Below are positions 1-12,583 of a stretch of 64,000 nucleotides of DNA, piece by piece (the first letter of the stretch is position 1; each line of letters begins with the position of its first letter). A program made the position numbers and the translations under genes. Origin of the DNA: Chondrosia reniformis (Eukaryota; Porifera; Demospongiae; Chondrillida; Chondrillidae). The notes beneath the pieces were generated by a model. It saw only the letters and a list, made by a program, of their open reading frames with translations. It was not told the origin of the DNA and ran no database searches. Where the stretch lies: assembly GCA_947172415.1 (NCBI GenBank), contig OX359191.1, positions 4,650,001 through 4,714,000 of the forward strand, written 5' to 3'.

Positions 1-3000
1 TACTAGTTTCTAGTTGCATGTACTATACTATATGGATGCACTAATCATATGTACTAGTTATATATTTATGTACTAATTATATGTAGTAGGTGTGTATTAG
101 TTATAGGTCCTAGTTTTATGTACTCGTTCTATGTACTAGTAGTTGTATGAACTACTTGTATGTACTATCTTTATGTACTATTTATATGTACAAGTTATAT
201 TTATATGTATTAGTTATATGTGGTAGATGTGTGTACTAGTTATATGTGCTAGTTACAAGTACTAGTTGTATGGACTAGCTATGTATTAGTTGCAAGGACT
301 AGTTGTATGTACTAGTTTTATGGACTAGTACTAGTTATATTTACTTGTTGTAGATACTAGTTTTATGTACTAGTTGTATGTATATACTAGTTGTATGAAC
401 TAGCTATGTACTGGTTGTATATTCTAGTTGTATGTACTAGTTGTATATACAAGTGGTAGGTTCTTGTACTTGTTATACTAGGTGCTAGGAAGGTACTAGT
501 TGTATGTTGTAAATACTAGTTGTATGTACTAGTTGTAAGTACTAGTTTTATGTCCTATTTATTATGATTAGGTAAAAGTGAATGTTCTAGTTATATGTGG
601 TAGGTGTGTGTACTATTTGTATGTCCTAGTTGTTTTTCCTTGTTGTGTGTAGTAGTTATTTACTAGTTGAATATTCAAGTTGGATGTTCTAGTATTATGT
701 ACTCATTCTGTGAGCTAGTTATATATACTACTTTCTAGTTGTATGTACTAGTTGTATGTACTATTTATAATTTAAGGTATGTGTATTTACTAGTTATATG
801 TAGTAGGTGTATGTGCAAGTTATATGTCCTAGCTGTTTATCGCAGTTGTATGGACTGGTTGAATGTACTAATTGTATTTACTAGTTGTGGGTACTATTTG
901 GTATGTACTAGTTATATGTACTAGTTGCATGTACTAGTTGTATGTACTATTTGTATGTACTAGTTATGTACCAGTTGTACTTAATAGTTGTATGTATATG
1001 CTAGTTGTTAATATTAGCTATATACTAGATGTATATTCAAGTTGTATTCTCTATATTGTATTATATACTCGTTCTATGAACTAGTAGTATTTACTAGTTT
1101 CTAGTTGTATGTCCTATTTGTAAGTACTTGTTGTATGTACTATGTGTATTTACCAGTTGTTGATTCTTGTACTAGTTATACCATGTACTAGGTACTATTT
1201 TTATGTACTAGATACTTGTTGCATGTACTAGTTGTATGAACTAGTTTTATGAACTAGTTGTATGTACTGTTTATATGTACTAGTTATATGTACCAGTTAT
1301 ATGTACTAGTTTTATGTCCTAGTAGTATGTACTAGTTATATTTACTAGCTTTATTTACTATTTGTGCGTACTAATTGTATGCACTAGTTGCCTTAATTGT
1401 ATGTACTAGTTTTATGTACTAGATGTTTGAACTAGTTTTAGGTTCCAGTACAAGTTATACTAGGTACTGGGAATGAACTAGTTCTATGAACTACTTGTTT
1501 GTTTGTGTGAACTAGTTTTCTGTACTAGTTGCATGTACCATATTTATGTACTAGTTACATGTACTAGTTGCATGTACTAGTTGTAGGTACTAGTAGTATA
1601 TACTAGTTGTAGGTTCTAGTCCTAATTATACTAGGTACTAGGGAGGTGCTAGTTGTATATACTGGACACTAGTTGTACGTACTATTTATATGTACTACAT
1701 ATATGTGTAGGTATATGTACTACTTGTATATGCTAGCTTTATTAGCTGGTTGTATGTATTAGTTGAATGTACTAGATATGAACCCGTTGTATGTACAAGA
1801 TGTATGCAATAGTTGTGTGTACTAGCTATTTACTAGTTTTATGAAGTAGTTGTATGTACTAGTTGTATGTACTAGTTGTATGTCCTAGTCGCATGTACTA
1901 GTTTTATGTACTATTCACTAGTTTTGTTAACTAATTGTACCTCCCAATTTTATGTACTAGTTGCATGTACTCTTTGTATGTATATACTAGTTTAATGTAC
2001 TAGTTAAATGTACTCTTTGTATGTATATACTAGTTTAATGTACTAGTTAAATGTACTAGTGTTATATATATACTAGTTGTATGGACTAGTTTCTAGTTGT
2101 ATGTAGTAGTTTTATGTACTAGTAGTATGTACTCAATACTATTTGTATGTACTAGTCAAATGTAGTAGTTATTTGGACTAGTTGAATGTATAAGTAGTGT
2201 GTAATTGTTGTATGTACTAGATATATGTACTAGTTGTATGTACTAGTTGTATGTACTAGTTGTATGTACTAGATGTTTGAACTAGTTTTACGTTCTAGTA
2301 CAAGTTATACTAGGTTCTAGGAATGAACTAGTTTTATGAACTACTTGTTTGTTTGTGTGAACTAGTTTTCGGTACTAGTTGTATGTACTACATTTATGTA
2401 TTAGTTATATGTGTATTTACAAGTCATATGTAATAGTTATATGTACTAGTTATATGTACTAGTTGCATGTACTAGTTGTATGTACTAGTAGTATATACTA
2501 GTTGTAGGTTCTAGTCCTAATTATATTAGGTACTAGGGAGGTATTAGTTGTATATACTAGACACTAGTTGCATGTACTAGTTATATGTACTAGTTGTATA
2601 TACTACTTATATGTACTACTTGTATGTACTAGCTGTATTAGCGGGTTGTATTTACTAATTCTATGTACTAGTTGTATATACTAGTTGTATGTACTAGAAT
2701 TAGCTATATTTACTAGTTTTAGGTACTAGTTTAATGTATTAGTTGTTTGTAGTAGTTGCATGTGCTAATTGTATGTACAAGTTCTGTTCTAGTTGTATGT
2801 ATATATTAATTGTATGTACTACCTTTGTACAAGTTGTATGTTCTAGTTGTATGTACTAGATACATGTTGTATGTACTAGTTGAATGTACTAGTTGTATTT
2901 ACTATTTGTATGTTCTATTTATATGTGTGTGTACTAGCTATATGTACTAGTTGTATGCGCTAGCTGTATGTACTAGTTGTATGTACTATTTACATTTACG

Positions 3001-6000
3001 AGGTATATCTGTGTGTACTAGTTATATGTAGTAGGTTTATGGACTAGTTATAAGTCCTAGTTGTATGTACTAGTTGAATGTCATAGTCGCATGTACTAGT
3101 TATATGTACTAGTAACTAGTTGTGTGAACTAGTTGTACCTACTAATTTTATGTACTAGTTCTATGTACTCTTTGTATGAATATACTAGTTTTATGTACTA
3201 GTCAAATGTACTAGTGGTATATATATACTAGTTCTATGTACTAGTTTTATGTACCCGTTCTATGAACTAGTTGTGTGTACTATTTATAATAACTAGGTAT
3301 ATGTGTAAGTCCTAGTTGTATGTAGTAGGTGTTTGTACCAGTTATATGTCCTAGTTGTTTGTACTACTTGTATATTCTAGTTGAATGTACTAGTTGTATG
3401 TAGTAGTTGTATGTACTATTTGTGTGTACTGTTAGGGTGTACTAGTTGTATGTACTAATTGCATATACTGGTTGTATGCACTATTTTTATGAACTAGTTA
3501 TATTTATATTTTCTACTTGTAGGTACTAGTTATATGTAGCAGATGTATTTACTATTTGTATCTATTATTTGTATGAACTATGCGTATGTACTATTTATAA
3601 GTACCACTTATATGTATAGAGTAGTTATATGTTAATGAACTAGTTATATATACTAGTTGAATGCACTATCTGTATGTACTGGTTGTATGTACTATTTATA
3701 ATTACAAGGTAAATGTGTATTTACTAGTTATAAGTAGTTGGTGTATGTACTAGTTATAAATCCTAGTTGGTTGTCCTAGTTGTATGTACTAGTTGAATGT
3801 ACTAGTTGTATGTACTAGTTGTACGACCTAATTGTAAATACTAGTTTTATGAACTAGTTGTTTGTATATAATAGTTGTATGAACTAGTTTCTAGTTGAAT
3901 ATACTAGTTTTATGTACTACTTATATATACTATATGGATTCACTATTCATATGTACTAGTTATATATTTATGTACTAATTATATGTAGTAGGTGTGTACT
4001 AGTTATAGGTCCTAGTTTTATGTACTCGTTCTATGTACTGGTAGTTGTATGAACTACTTGTATGTACTATGTTTATGTACTCTTTATATGTACAATTACA
4101 TTTTTATGTGTTAGTTTTATGTACTAGTTGCAAGTACTAGTTGTATGTACTAGTTGCATGTCCCATTTATAATTATTAGGTAAAAGTGTATGTACTAGTT
4201 ATATGTAGTAAGTGAATGTACTATTTATGTGTCCTAGTTGTTTTTCCTATTTGTGTCTAGTAGTTATGTACTAGTTGAATAATATTCTAGTATTATGTAC
4301 TCATTTTGTGAGCTAGTTGTATATATCAGTTTCTAGTTGTATGTACTAGTTGTATGTACTAGTTTTATGTACTAGTTGTATGTTCTAGTTGTATGACTAT
4401 TTTTAATTACAAGGCATGTGTATTTACTAGTTATATGTAGTAGGTGTATGTACTGGTTATATGTCCTAGCTGTTTGTCGTAGTTGTATGGACTAGTTGAA
4501 TGTACTAGTTGTATATAATAATTGTATGTTCTAGTTGTGAGTTTTATTTGGTATGTACTAGTTGCATGTACCAGTTGTATGTACTAATTGTATGTACTAG
4601 CTGTATTCACTAGTTTTATACTAGTCCTAGTTATATTTAGTAGTTGTAGGTACTAGCTGTATGTAAAAGCTGTATGTAATAGTTTTGTGTACTAATTGTT
4701 TGTTCCATTTGTATGTACTAGATATGTACCAGTTGTACGTAATAATTATACGTATATACTAGTTGTTGATATTAGCTATGTACTAGATGTATAGTCAAAT
4801 TGTATGCTCTATATAGTATTTTGTACTCGTTCTGTGAACTAGTAGTATTTACTAGTTTCAAGTTGTATGTACTAGTTGTAAGTACTAGTTGTATGTACTA
4901 TGTGTATGTACCAGTTGTTGATTCTTGTACTACTTATACTATGTATTAGGTAGGTTCTAGTTGCATGTACTAGTTGGATGAATTAGTTTTATGAACTAGT
5001 TGTGTGTACTTTTTATATGTACTAGTTGTATGTACCATTTATATGTACTAGTTTTATGTACTAGAAGTATGTACTAGTTATATTTACTAGCTGTATGTAC
5101 TATTTGTGTGTACTAATTGTATGCACTAGTTGTATGTACTAGTTGTGTGTATTCAATACTATTTGTATGTAGTAGTCGAATGTAGTAGTTATTTGTACTA
5201 GTTGAAGGTATAAGTAGTGTGTAAATGTTGTATGTACTAGTTATATGTACTGCTTGTATGTACTATTTGTATGTATTAGTTATATGTACTAGTTACTAGT
5301 TGTATGAACTAGTTGTACCTATTAATTCTATGTACTAGTTGTATGTATATACCAGTTGTATGTACTAGTTAAATGTACTAATTTTATATATATACCAGAT
5401 GTAGGTACTAGTTTCTAGTTGTATTTACTAGTTTTATGTACTAGGTGTATGGACTATGTGGATGCACTATTTATTTGAAAGAGTTATATTTTTATGTATT
5501 AGTTTTATGTAGTAGGTGTGTGTACTGGTTATATGTACTAGCGGTATGTACTATTTGTGTGTACTAATTGTATGCTCTAGCTGGATGTACTGGTTGTATG
5601 GACTGGTTGTATGTACTAGATATGAACCAGTTGTATTTACAAAATGTATGTACTAGTTGTTTGTATTAGCTATATACTAGTTTTATGAAGTAGTTGTATG
5701 TACTAGTTGTATGAACTAGTTGTATGTCATAGTCACATTTACTAGTTATATGTACTAGTTACTAGTTGTGTGAACTAGTTGTACCTACTAAATTTATATA
5801 CTAGTTGTATGTTCTCTTTGAAGGTATATACTAGTTTTATGTACTAGTTAATTGTACTAGTGTTATATATATACTAGTTGTATGGACTAGTTTCTAGTTT
5901 AATGTACTAGTTTTATGTACCCGTTCTATGTATTAGTTGTATGTACTATTCATAATAACTAGGTATATGTGTATGTAGTAGTTATATGTAGTAGGTGTAT

Positions 6001-8345
6001 GTACTAGGTGTGTGTACTATTTGGTATGTACTAGTTGTATGTACTATTTGTATGTACTAGTTATGTACCAGTTGTACGTAATAGTTGTATGTATATACTA
6101 TTTGTTAATATTAGCTATGCACTAGATGTATATTCAAGTTGTATGTTCTATCTAGTATTATGTACACGTTCTACGAACAAGTAGTATTTACTAGTTTCTA
6201 GTTGTATGTACTAGTTGTAAGTACTAGTTGTATGTACCAGGTGTATATCCTAGCTGATTTTACTATTTACTAGTTTTATGTACAAGTTGGGTGTATGTAG
6301 TTCAATGTACTAGTTGTAAGTTTTCGTTACTATTTGTATATACTAGTTATATGTACTAATTTTTTCTACTAATTGTATGTACAAGTTGCATGTACTAGTT
6401 GCATGTACATATTGTGCATACTAGTTCAATGTACTAGTTGTATGTACGCGTTACTAGTTTTTAGTAGTAGTTGTATGTACTAGTTTTACGTACTAGTTCC
6501 AGTTTTATGTACTTGTTGTAGGTACTAGTTGTATTTATTAGTTGCAAGTACGATTCTTATGTCCCATTTGAATGTTCTAGTTGTATGTACTAGTTAATAG
6601 TTGTATAGTCTAGTTGTATGTACTAGTTGTTTGTACTATTTGTATGGACCAGTTGTTGATTCTTGTACTACTTATACTATGTAATAGGTTGGTTCTAGTT
6701 GTATGTACTAGATACTTGTTGCATGTACTAGTTGGATGAACTAGTTGTATGTACTGTTTATATGTACTAGTTATATGAACTAGCTGTATGTACTATTTGT
6801 GTGTACTAATTGTATGCACTAGTTGTATATACTAGTTGTATGTACTCAATACTTTTTGTATGTACTAGTCGAATGTAGTAGTTATTTGTACTAGTTGAAG
6901 GTATAAGTAGTGTGTAACTGTTGTATGTACTATTTATATGTACTAGTTGTATGTACTAGTCGCATGTACTAGTTTTATGTACTAGTTACTAGTTGTATGA
7001 ACTAGTTCGACCTAATAATTTTATTTACTACTTGTACTAGCTGTATTAGTTGGTTGTGTGTACTAATTCTATGTACTAGTTCTATGTACTAGTTGTATAT
7101 ACTAGATATGAACCTGTTTTATGTACAAGATGAATGCACTAGTTCCTTCTACTAGCTATATACTAGTTTTATGAATTTGTTGTATATACTAGTTGTGTGT
7201 ACTAGTTGTATGAACTAGTCACATGTACTAGTTAGATGTACTAGTTACTAGTTGTATGAACTAGTTGTATGAACTAGTTGTATCTATTAATTTTATGAAC
7301 TAGTTGCATGTACTAGTTTTATGTATATCCATTTGTATGTACTAGTTAAATGTACTAATTATATATATATATTAGTTGTATGTGCTAGTTTCCAGTTGTA
7401 ATCACTAGTTTTATGTACTAGTCCAGGTTATATTTAGTAGTTGTGGGTATTATCTGTATCTAAAAGTTGTATGGAATAGTGGTATGTACTAATTGTTTGT
7501 TCTATTTGTATATACTAGTTGTATGTACTAATTATGTTCCAGTTGTATGTACTAGTTGTATGTATATACTAGTTATAAATAATAGCTATGCACTAGTTGT
7601 ATATACATCTTGTACGTTCTAGTATTATTTACTCGTTCTATGAACTAGTTGTATGTACTAGTTTATAGTTGAATGTACTAGTTGTATGTACTGATTGTAT
7701 GTACTATGTGTATGTACTATTTATAAGTGCCAGTTATATGTGTATTAACTGGTTATATGTTTGTGTACTAGTTATATATACTAGTAGCATGCACTAGCTG
7801 TATGTACTAGTTGTATGTACTATTCATAATAACCAGGTATATGTGTATTTACTAGCTATATGTTATAGATGTATGTACTAATGTTATGTCCTAGTTGTTT
7901 GTCCTAGTTGTATGTACTAGTTGAATGTACTAGTTCTATGAACTAGTTGTATGTACTAGTTGTATGTACTATGTTTATGTACTATTTATATGTACCAGTT
8001 ATATTTTTATATATTAGTTATATATATGTGGTAGATGTGTGTCCTAGTTATATGTACTAGTTGCCGGTACTAGTTGTATGTACTAGTTGTATGGACTAGT
8101 ACTAGTTATATTTTACTAGTTGTAGGTACTAGTTGTGTGTACTAGTTGTATGTATATACTAGTTGTATGTACTAGCTATGTACTGATTGTATGTTCTAGT
8201 TGTATGTACTAGTTGTATGTACAAGTGGTAGGTTCTTGTACTAGTTATACTAGGTGCTAGGAAGGTACTAGTTGTATATAGTAGATACTAGTTGTCCGTA
8301 CTAGTTGTGTGTACTAGTTGTAGGTACTATTTATAATTATTAGGT
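1..8345 (+). repeat. 13-bp TACTAGTTGTATG satellite, block 1
   Basis: The block is almost wholly built of diverged copies of a 13-bp unit, TACTAGTTGTATG, with frequent variants such as TATATG, ATTTATATG, TACCAG and TTGCATG. Longer motifs recur in the same order (for example TTGTTGATTCTTGTAC followed by TACTATGTACTAGGTAGG near 1.15, 4.9 and 6.65 kb), so the array evolved by amplifying units of hundreds of bases. No gene, RNA or transposon insertion is visible here. The short open frame at 739-924 encodes only the repeat. Confidence 0.95.
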
Positions 8346-8390
8346 AAAAGTGTATGTGCCAAAAGTGTATGTGCCAAAAGTGTATGTGCC
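8346..8390 (+). repeat. 15-bp exact triplication at an insertion edge
   Basis: Three identical 15-bp units, AAAAGTGTATGTGCC, lie head to tail at the left edge of the hammerhead-like insertion. The first 12 bases belong to the normal satellite context (AGGTAAAAGTGTATGTACTAG is seen intact near 4.18 kb), so the triplication probably arose during or after insertion. Confidence 0.85.
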
Positions 8391-8630
8391 AAGGATTCAC
8401 AGAAGATCAAGAAAAAGAAAAAGACAAAGACTCCCAGGATCACTGATGAAGGGTGGAATTCCCAGAAACAGCTGATCCAGTGGAGAAGGAGATGAAAGAA
8501 GGGAAAAGAAGGAAGAAAAGACTACTGTTTCTTCATCTAAAGCTCTCTTTAGGTTTAGTTCCCCTATAGGCTCTTTTTACAGAATAGGCCTATAGCATGT
8601 AGGAAAATGGTATCTTAGATTTTTCATGTA
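8391..8630 (+). mobile_element. Short hammerhead-like element, copy A (longest copy)
   Basis: About 240 bp of non-satellite DNA interrupts the array. Purine-rich stretches (GAAAAAGAAAAAGAC, GAAGGGAAAAGAAGG) surround a hammerhead-like core, and the element ends ATCTTAGATTTTTC where the satellite resumes. Parts of it recur at 25,467-25,585 (same strand) and 30,880-31,042 (opposite strand), so it is a dispersed mobile family. It has no open reading frame and no inverted termini, and so must move with borrowed machinery. It could be a retrozyme-like element or a relic of a Penelope-type terminal repeat; both are known hosts of small hammerheads in animals. Confidence 0.75.
8431..8486 (+). ncRNA. 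Degenerate hammerhead-like ribozyme motif
   Basis: CTGATGA (8443-8449) is followed by a GGG...CCC hairpin and then GAAACAGCTG. Flanking bases CTCC-CA-GG-A-TCA can pair with bases downstream of the expected cleavage site, giving an interrupted stem I. Two defects show. The bases closing stem II are A and A instead of the usual G-C. About four bases at the expected cleavage site, present as CTGTCTGACCC in the copy at 31.0 kb, are missing, so this copy should not self-cleave. Confidence 0.5.
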
Positions 8631-11179
8631 CTAGTTATATGTAGTAGGTGTATGTACTCTTTATAATTACAAATATTTGTATTTACTAGTTATATGTAGT
8701 AGGTGTATGTACTAGTTATATGTCCTAGCTGTTTGTTTTAGTGACTAGTTGAATGTACTAGTTGAATGTACTAATTGTATGTACTAGTTTCATGTACTAG
8801 TTGTATGTACTAATTATATGTACTAGTTCTATTCACTAGTTTTGTGTACTAGTCCTTTTCACAAGTTTTATGTACTAGTCCTAGTTATATTTAGTAGTTG
8901 TAGGTATTAGCTGTAGGTATATACTAGTTATAAATAATAGCTATACACTAGTTGTATATATACGTTCTAGTATTATGTAATCGTTATATGAACTAGTTGT
9001 ATGTACTAATTGTATGTGCTAGGTGTGTGTACTATTTGGTATGTACTAGTTGTATATACTAGTTGTACGTACTATTGCCTAATTGTATATATTAGTTGTA
9101 TGTACTAGATGTTTGGACTAGTTTTAAGTTCTAGTACAAGGTATACTAGGGACTAGGAATGAACTAGCTCTATGAACTAATTGTTGTTCGTGTGAACTAG
9201 TCTTCTGTACTAGTTGTATGTACCATATTTATGGACTAATTATATGTGTATGTCCTAGTCATATGTAATAGTTATATGTACTAGTTATATTTACTAGTTG
9301 CACGTACTAGTTGCATGTACTAGTAGTATATACTAGTTGTAGGTTCTAGTCCTAATTATACCAGGTACTAAGGAGGTTCTAGTTGTATATACTAGACACT
9401 AGTTGCATGTACTAGTAGTATATACTAGTTGTAGGTTCTAGTCCTAATTATACCAGGTACTAAGGAGGTTCTAGTTGTATATACTAGACACTAGTTGTAT
9501 GTACTATTTATATGTACTAGTTGTATGTACTAGTTGTATGTACTACTTATATGTACTCGTTACATTTGTATGTACTGGGTGAATGTACTAGCTGTTTGTA
9601 CTAGTTATATATACTAGTTGTAAGTACTATTCATATGTACTATATATGTTTGTATGTACTAAGTATATGTACTACTTGTATGTACTAGCTTTATTAGCTG
9701 GTTGTATTTACTAATTCTTTGTACTAGTTGTATATACTAGTTGTATGTACAAGATATGAACCAGTTGTATGTACAAGATGTATGCACTAGTTCTTTGTAC
9801 TAGCTATATACTAGTTTTAAGAACTAGTTGTATTTTCTAGTTGTATGTACTAGTCGCATGTAGTAGTCATATGTACTAGTTACTAGTTGTATGAACTAGT
9901 TGTACCTATTAATTTTATGTACTAGTTGTATGTACTAGTTGTATGTATATACCAGTTGTATGTACTAGTTAAATATACTAGTGTTATATATATACTAGTT
10001 GTATGTACTAGTTTCTAGTTTTATTTACTAGTTTTATGTACTAGTTGTATGTACTATGTGGATTCACCATTTATTTGAACTAGTTATATTTTTATGCATT
10101 AATTATATGTAGTAGGTGTGTTTTCTAGTTATATGTACTAGTTGAAATACTAGTTGTATGTACTAGTTGTATGTACTAGAACTAGCTATATTTACTAGGT
10201 TTAAGTGCTAGTTGTATGTATGAGTTGTATGTAGTAATTGTATGTACAAGTTCTGTGTACTAGTTGTATGCATATACTAGTTGTATGTACTAGCTATGTA
10301 CTAGTTGTATGTTCTAGTTGTATGTATTCGATACTAGTTGTATGTATTAGTTGAACGTACTAGTTGTATGTACTAGTTGTATTTATTTTTCGTATCTACT
10401 ATTTCTATGTGTGTGTACTAGTTATATGTACTAGTTGTATGCGCTAGCTGTATGTACTAGTTGTATGTACTATTTACATTTACTAGGTATATGTGTATGT
10501 ACTAGTTATATGTGGTAGGTGTATGTACTGGTAATATGTCCTAGTTGTATGTAGTAGTCGCATGTACTAATTATATTTACTAGTTACTAATTTTATGAAC
10601 TAGTTGTACCTACGAATTTTATGAATTACTTGTATGTACTAGTTGTATGTATATACCAATTGTATGTACTAGTTAAATGCACTAGTTTTATATATATACT
10701 AGTCGCATTTACTAGTTTCTAGTTCTATGTACTATGTGTATGTACTATTCAAATTTACTAGTTATATGTTTATGTATTAGTTATATGTAGTAGGTGTGTG
10801 TACTTGTTATATGTACTAGTTGAAAGTACTAGTTGTATGTGCTAATTGTATGTACACGTTCTGTGTATTAGTCATATGTTTACACTAGTTGTATGTACTA
10901 GTTGTAGTTTCAAGTCCTAGTTATATTAGGGACTATAGAGGTGCTAGTTGTATATACTAGATACTAATTGTATGTACTAGTTGTATGTACAGGTTGTGTG
11001 TAATTGTACTAGTTGTATGTTCTATTTATATGTTTATGTAATAGGTATATGTACCACTTGTATGTACTAACTGTAGGCGCTGGTTTTATGTACTAATTGT
11101 ATGTACCTGTTGTATGTACTAAAACTAGTTATATTTACTAGTTGTAGGTGCTAGTTGTATGTACAAGTTGTATGTGGTA
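8631..11179 (+). repeat. 13-bp satellite, block 2
   Basis: This is a continuation of the TACTAGTTGTATG array in the same orientation. At the insertion point the flanking satellite reads on normally (ATGTACTAGTTATATGTAGTAGG). No gene is seen. Confidence 0.93.
9313..9496 (+). repeat. About 92-bp local tandem duplication inside the satellite
   Basis: The block running from TGCATGTACTAGTAG through TAGACACTAGT occurs twice almost identically about 92 bp apart (close to 7 x 13). The rare variant AGGTACTAAGGAGG is shared by both halves, which marks this as a recent local duplication. Confidence 0.75.
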
Positions 11180-12583
11180 TAGTTCATTTCACCATAAAGT
11201 TACCAAATGCAGATATTACACCAATAAGTGATGACAGGCTAAAAAAGTGACCAAAACACTGTTAATGAAGCACTTTTAAATCATAAAATTGTCGAAAAGG
11301 TGTTTAGGCTAATATTTTTTATGCTAGTTGTGTTTCTATAGCGATGCATTGATTTCGCAATCACATTTAGTAGAGGAAGAAGAAAATGTCTTTTCTTTCG
11401 ATTTGTAGAAATTTAAAGCTTTTGGGACACATTTGTAAGTTATTTAGTATTTATAGATTAGGCAGTCCTTTATAATCGCAAGTATGCTTAAGCGATTGAA
11501 AGGAAGGAAAGAGAAGTTATTGACCTACATGCGCTAAGCGGCGATTTTTTTAGTGAGAAATTTCTTTAGTAAGAAGTTATATTATTGCCCATTTAGTGCT
11601 TTATTCTTTAGATAATGATATTTAACAGATTCTGGAGTAGGTTTAAGTCCGTTTGTCCCTTTTTGATGGAGATATGAGCCGCAATACATTCATAAACATT
11701 TTCGGGTTAGTTGTTGAAGTAACAAACTCTCTTCTGCCTCCCCACTTAAGCTGCTAGGTAAGTCATCTGGAGTGTTTTGCTATATGGGATGCTGGTTTGC
11801 AATGGGACTAGTACTAGCATGGAATAGGACTGTTGGTTGTGGATTCCAGCGTTTATTTATGGCTTGATATCCTCTCGCAGAACGCTTTCTTCTGCCTTTC
11901 CATGGTGAACTCAATTTTAAATTAATTGAATGACAACTGCTAGGTCCTGGAGTCGATTACAGATTGCTTCGCAAAACGAATTATCATGATGGCTGTCAGT
12001 ATTGTTTCTTTCTTCTGTATTATCAGACATGTTGAGCTTTTAAACCCCTTAAGGATCCTTATTAGAGTTGTTACGCCATTGTGATAGTCAATATTTGCTT
12101 CGCAAGCTTTTCAAAGATGAAAAAGCTTACGTATTTAAAGATCGTAAAGCGCTATAGTACAAAAAGCTTCATAGCGCCTCCCGCAATCACAGGCCGCTTT
12201 TATCTGAATGTTTACATCTTCTTTCGGAGGGTAACTAAAAGAAAACACTGAATTTAAGGCTCCTTCTTAGGATTTAAAGCCGTACATAATACTCAAGTAT
12301 TATCCTGCTTAACGCTGTGTGCGTTATCGATGCATTATCACTAGTGTTATGCCTCATTATATATGCAAACGTGACCAGCTTCTCAAATCTGATTTGCCGA
12401 TATAGTTACACCTACATTTTGATTCCTTTCTCCCGAATGGAATGAGATACTTCAAGTCCGAAAATATCATCTGAAAGCTGAATACATTCTCTATCAAATG
12501 GTATATTATATGGTACCTACTATGGCCAATGTTACCTAGATTAGCTTTAAAGAGATTTGGTAACTTTATGATGAAATGAACTA
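11180..12583. mobile_element. 1.4-kb non-autonomous TIR DNA transposon, TA target duplication
   Basis: The terminal inverted repeats start TAGTTCATTTCA (11,180 onward) and end TGAAATGAACTA (to 12,583). They extend about 29 bp with one mismatch and continue to ACCAAAT. The interrupted satellite would read GTGGTAGTTGTATG, and TA is present on both sides, so the duplication is TA. The interior is AT-rich unique DNA with no long open frame on either strand, so the copy is non-autonomous. TA duplication fits Tc1/mariner-type or other TA-targeting elements, but with no transposase the superfamily is not settled. Confidence 0.88.

Noticed and set aside
739-924. 61-codon open frame (VLVVCTIYNLRYVYLL) and similar frames at 20,106-20,297 and 22,309-22,494
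   Set aside because: They translate the 13-bp satellite itself. The 13-bp period rotates through all frames, so such frames arise by chance and are not conserved between blocks.
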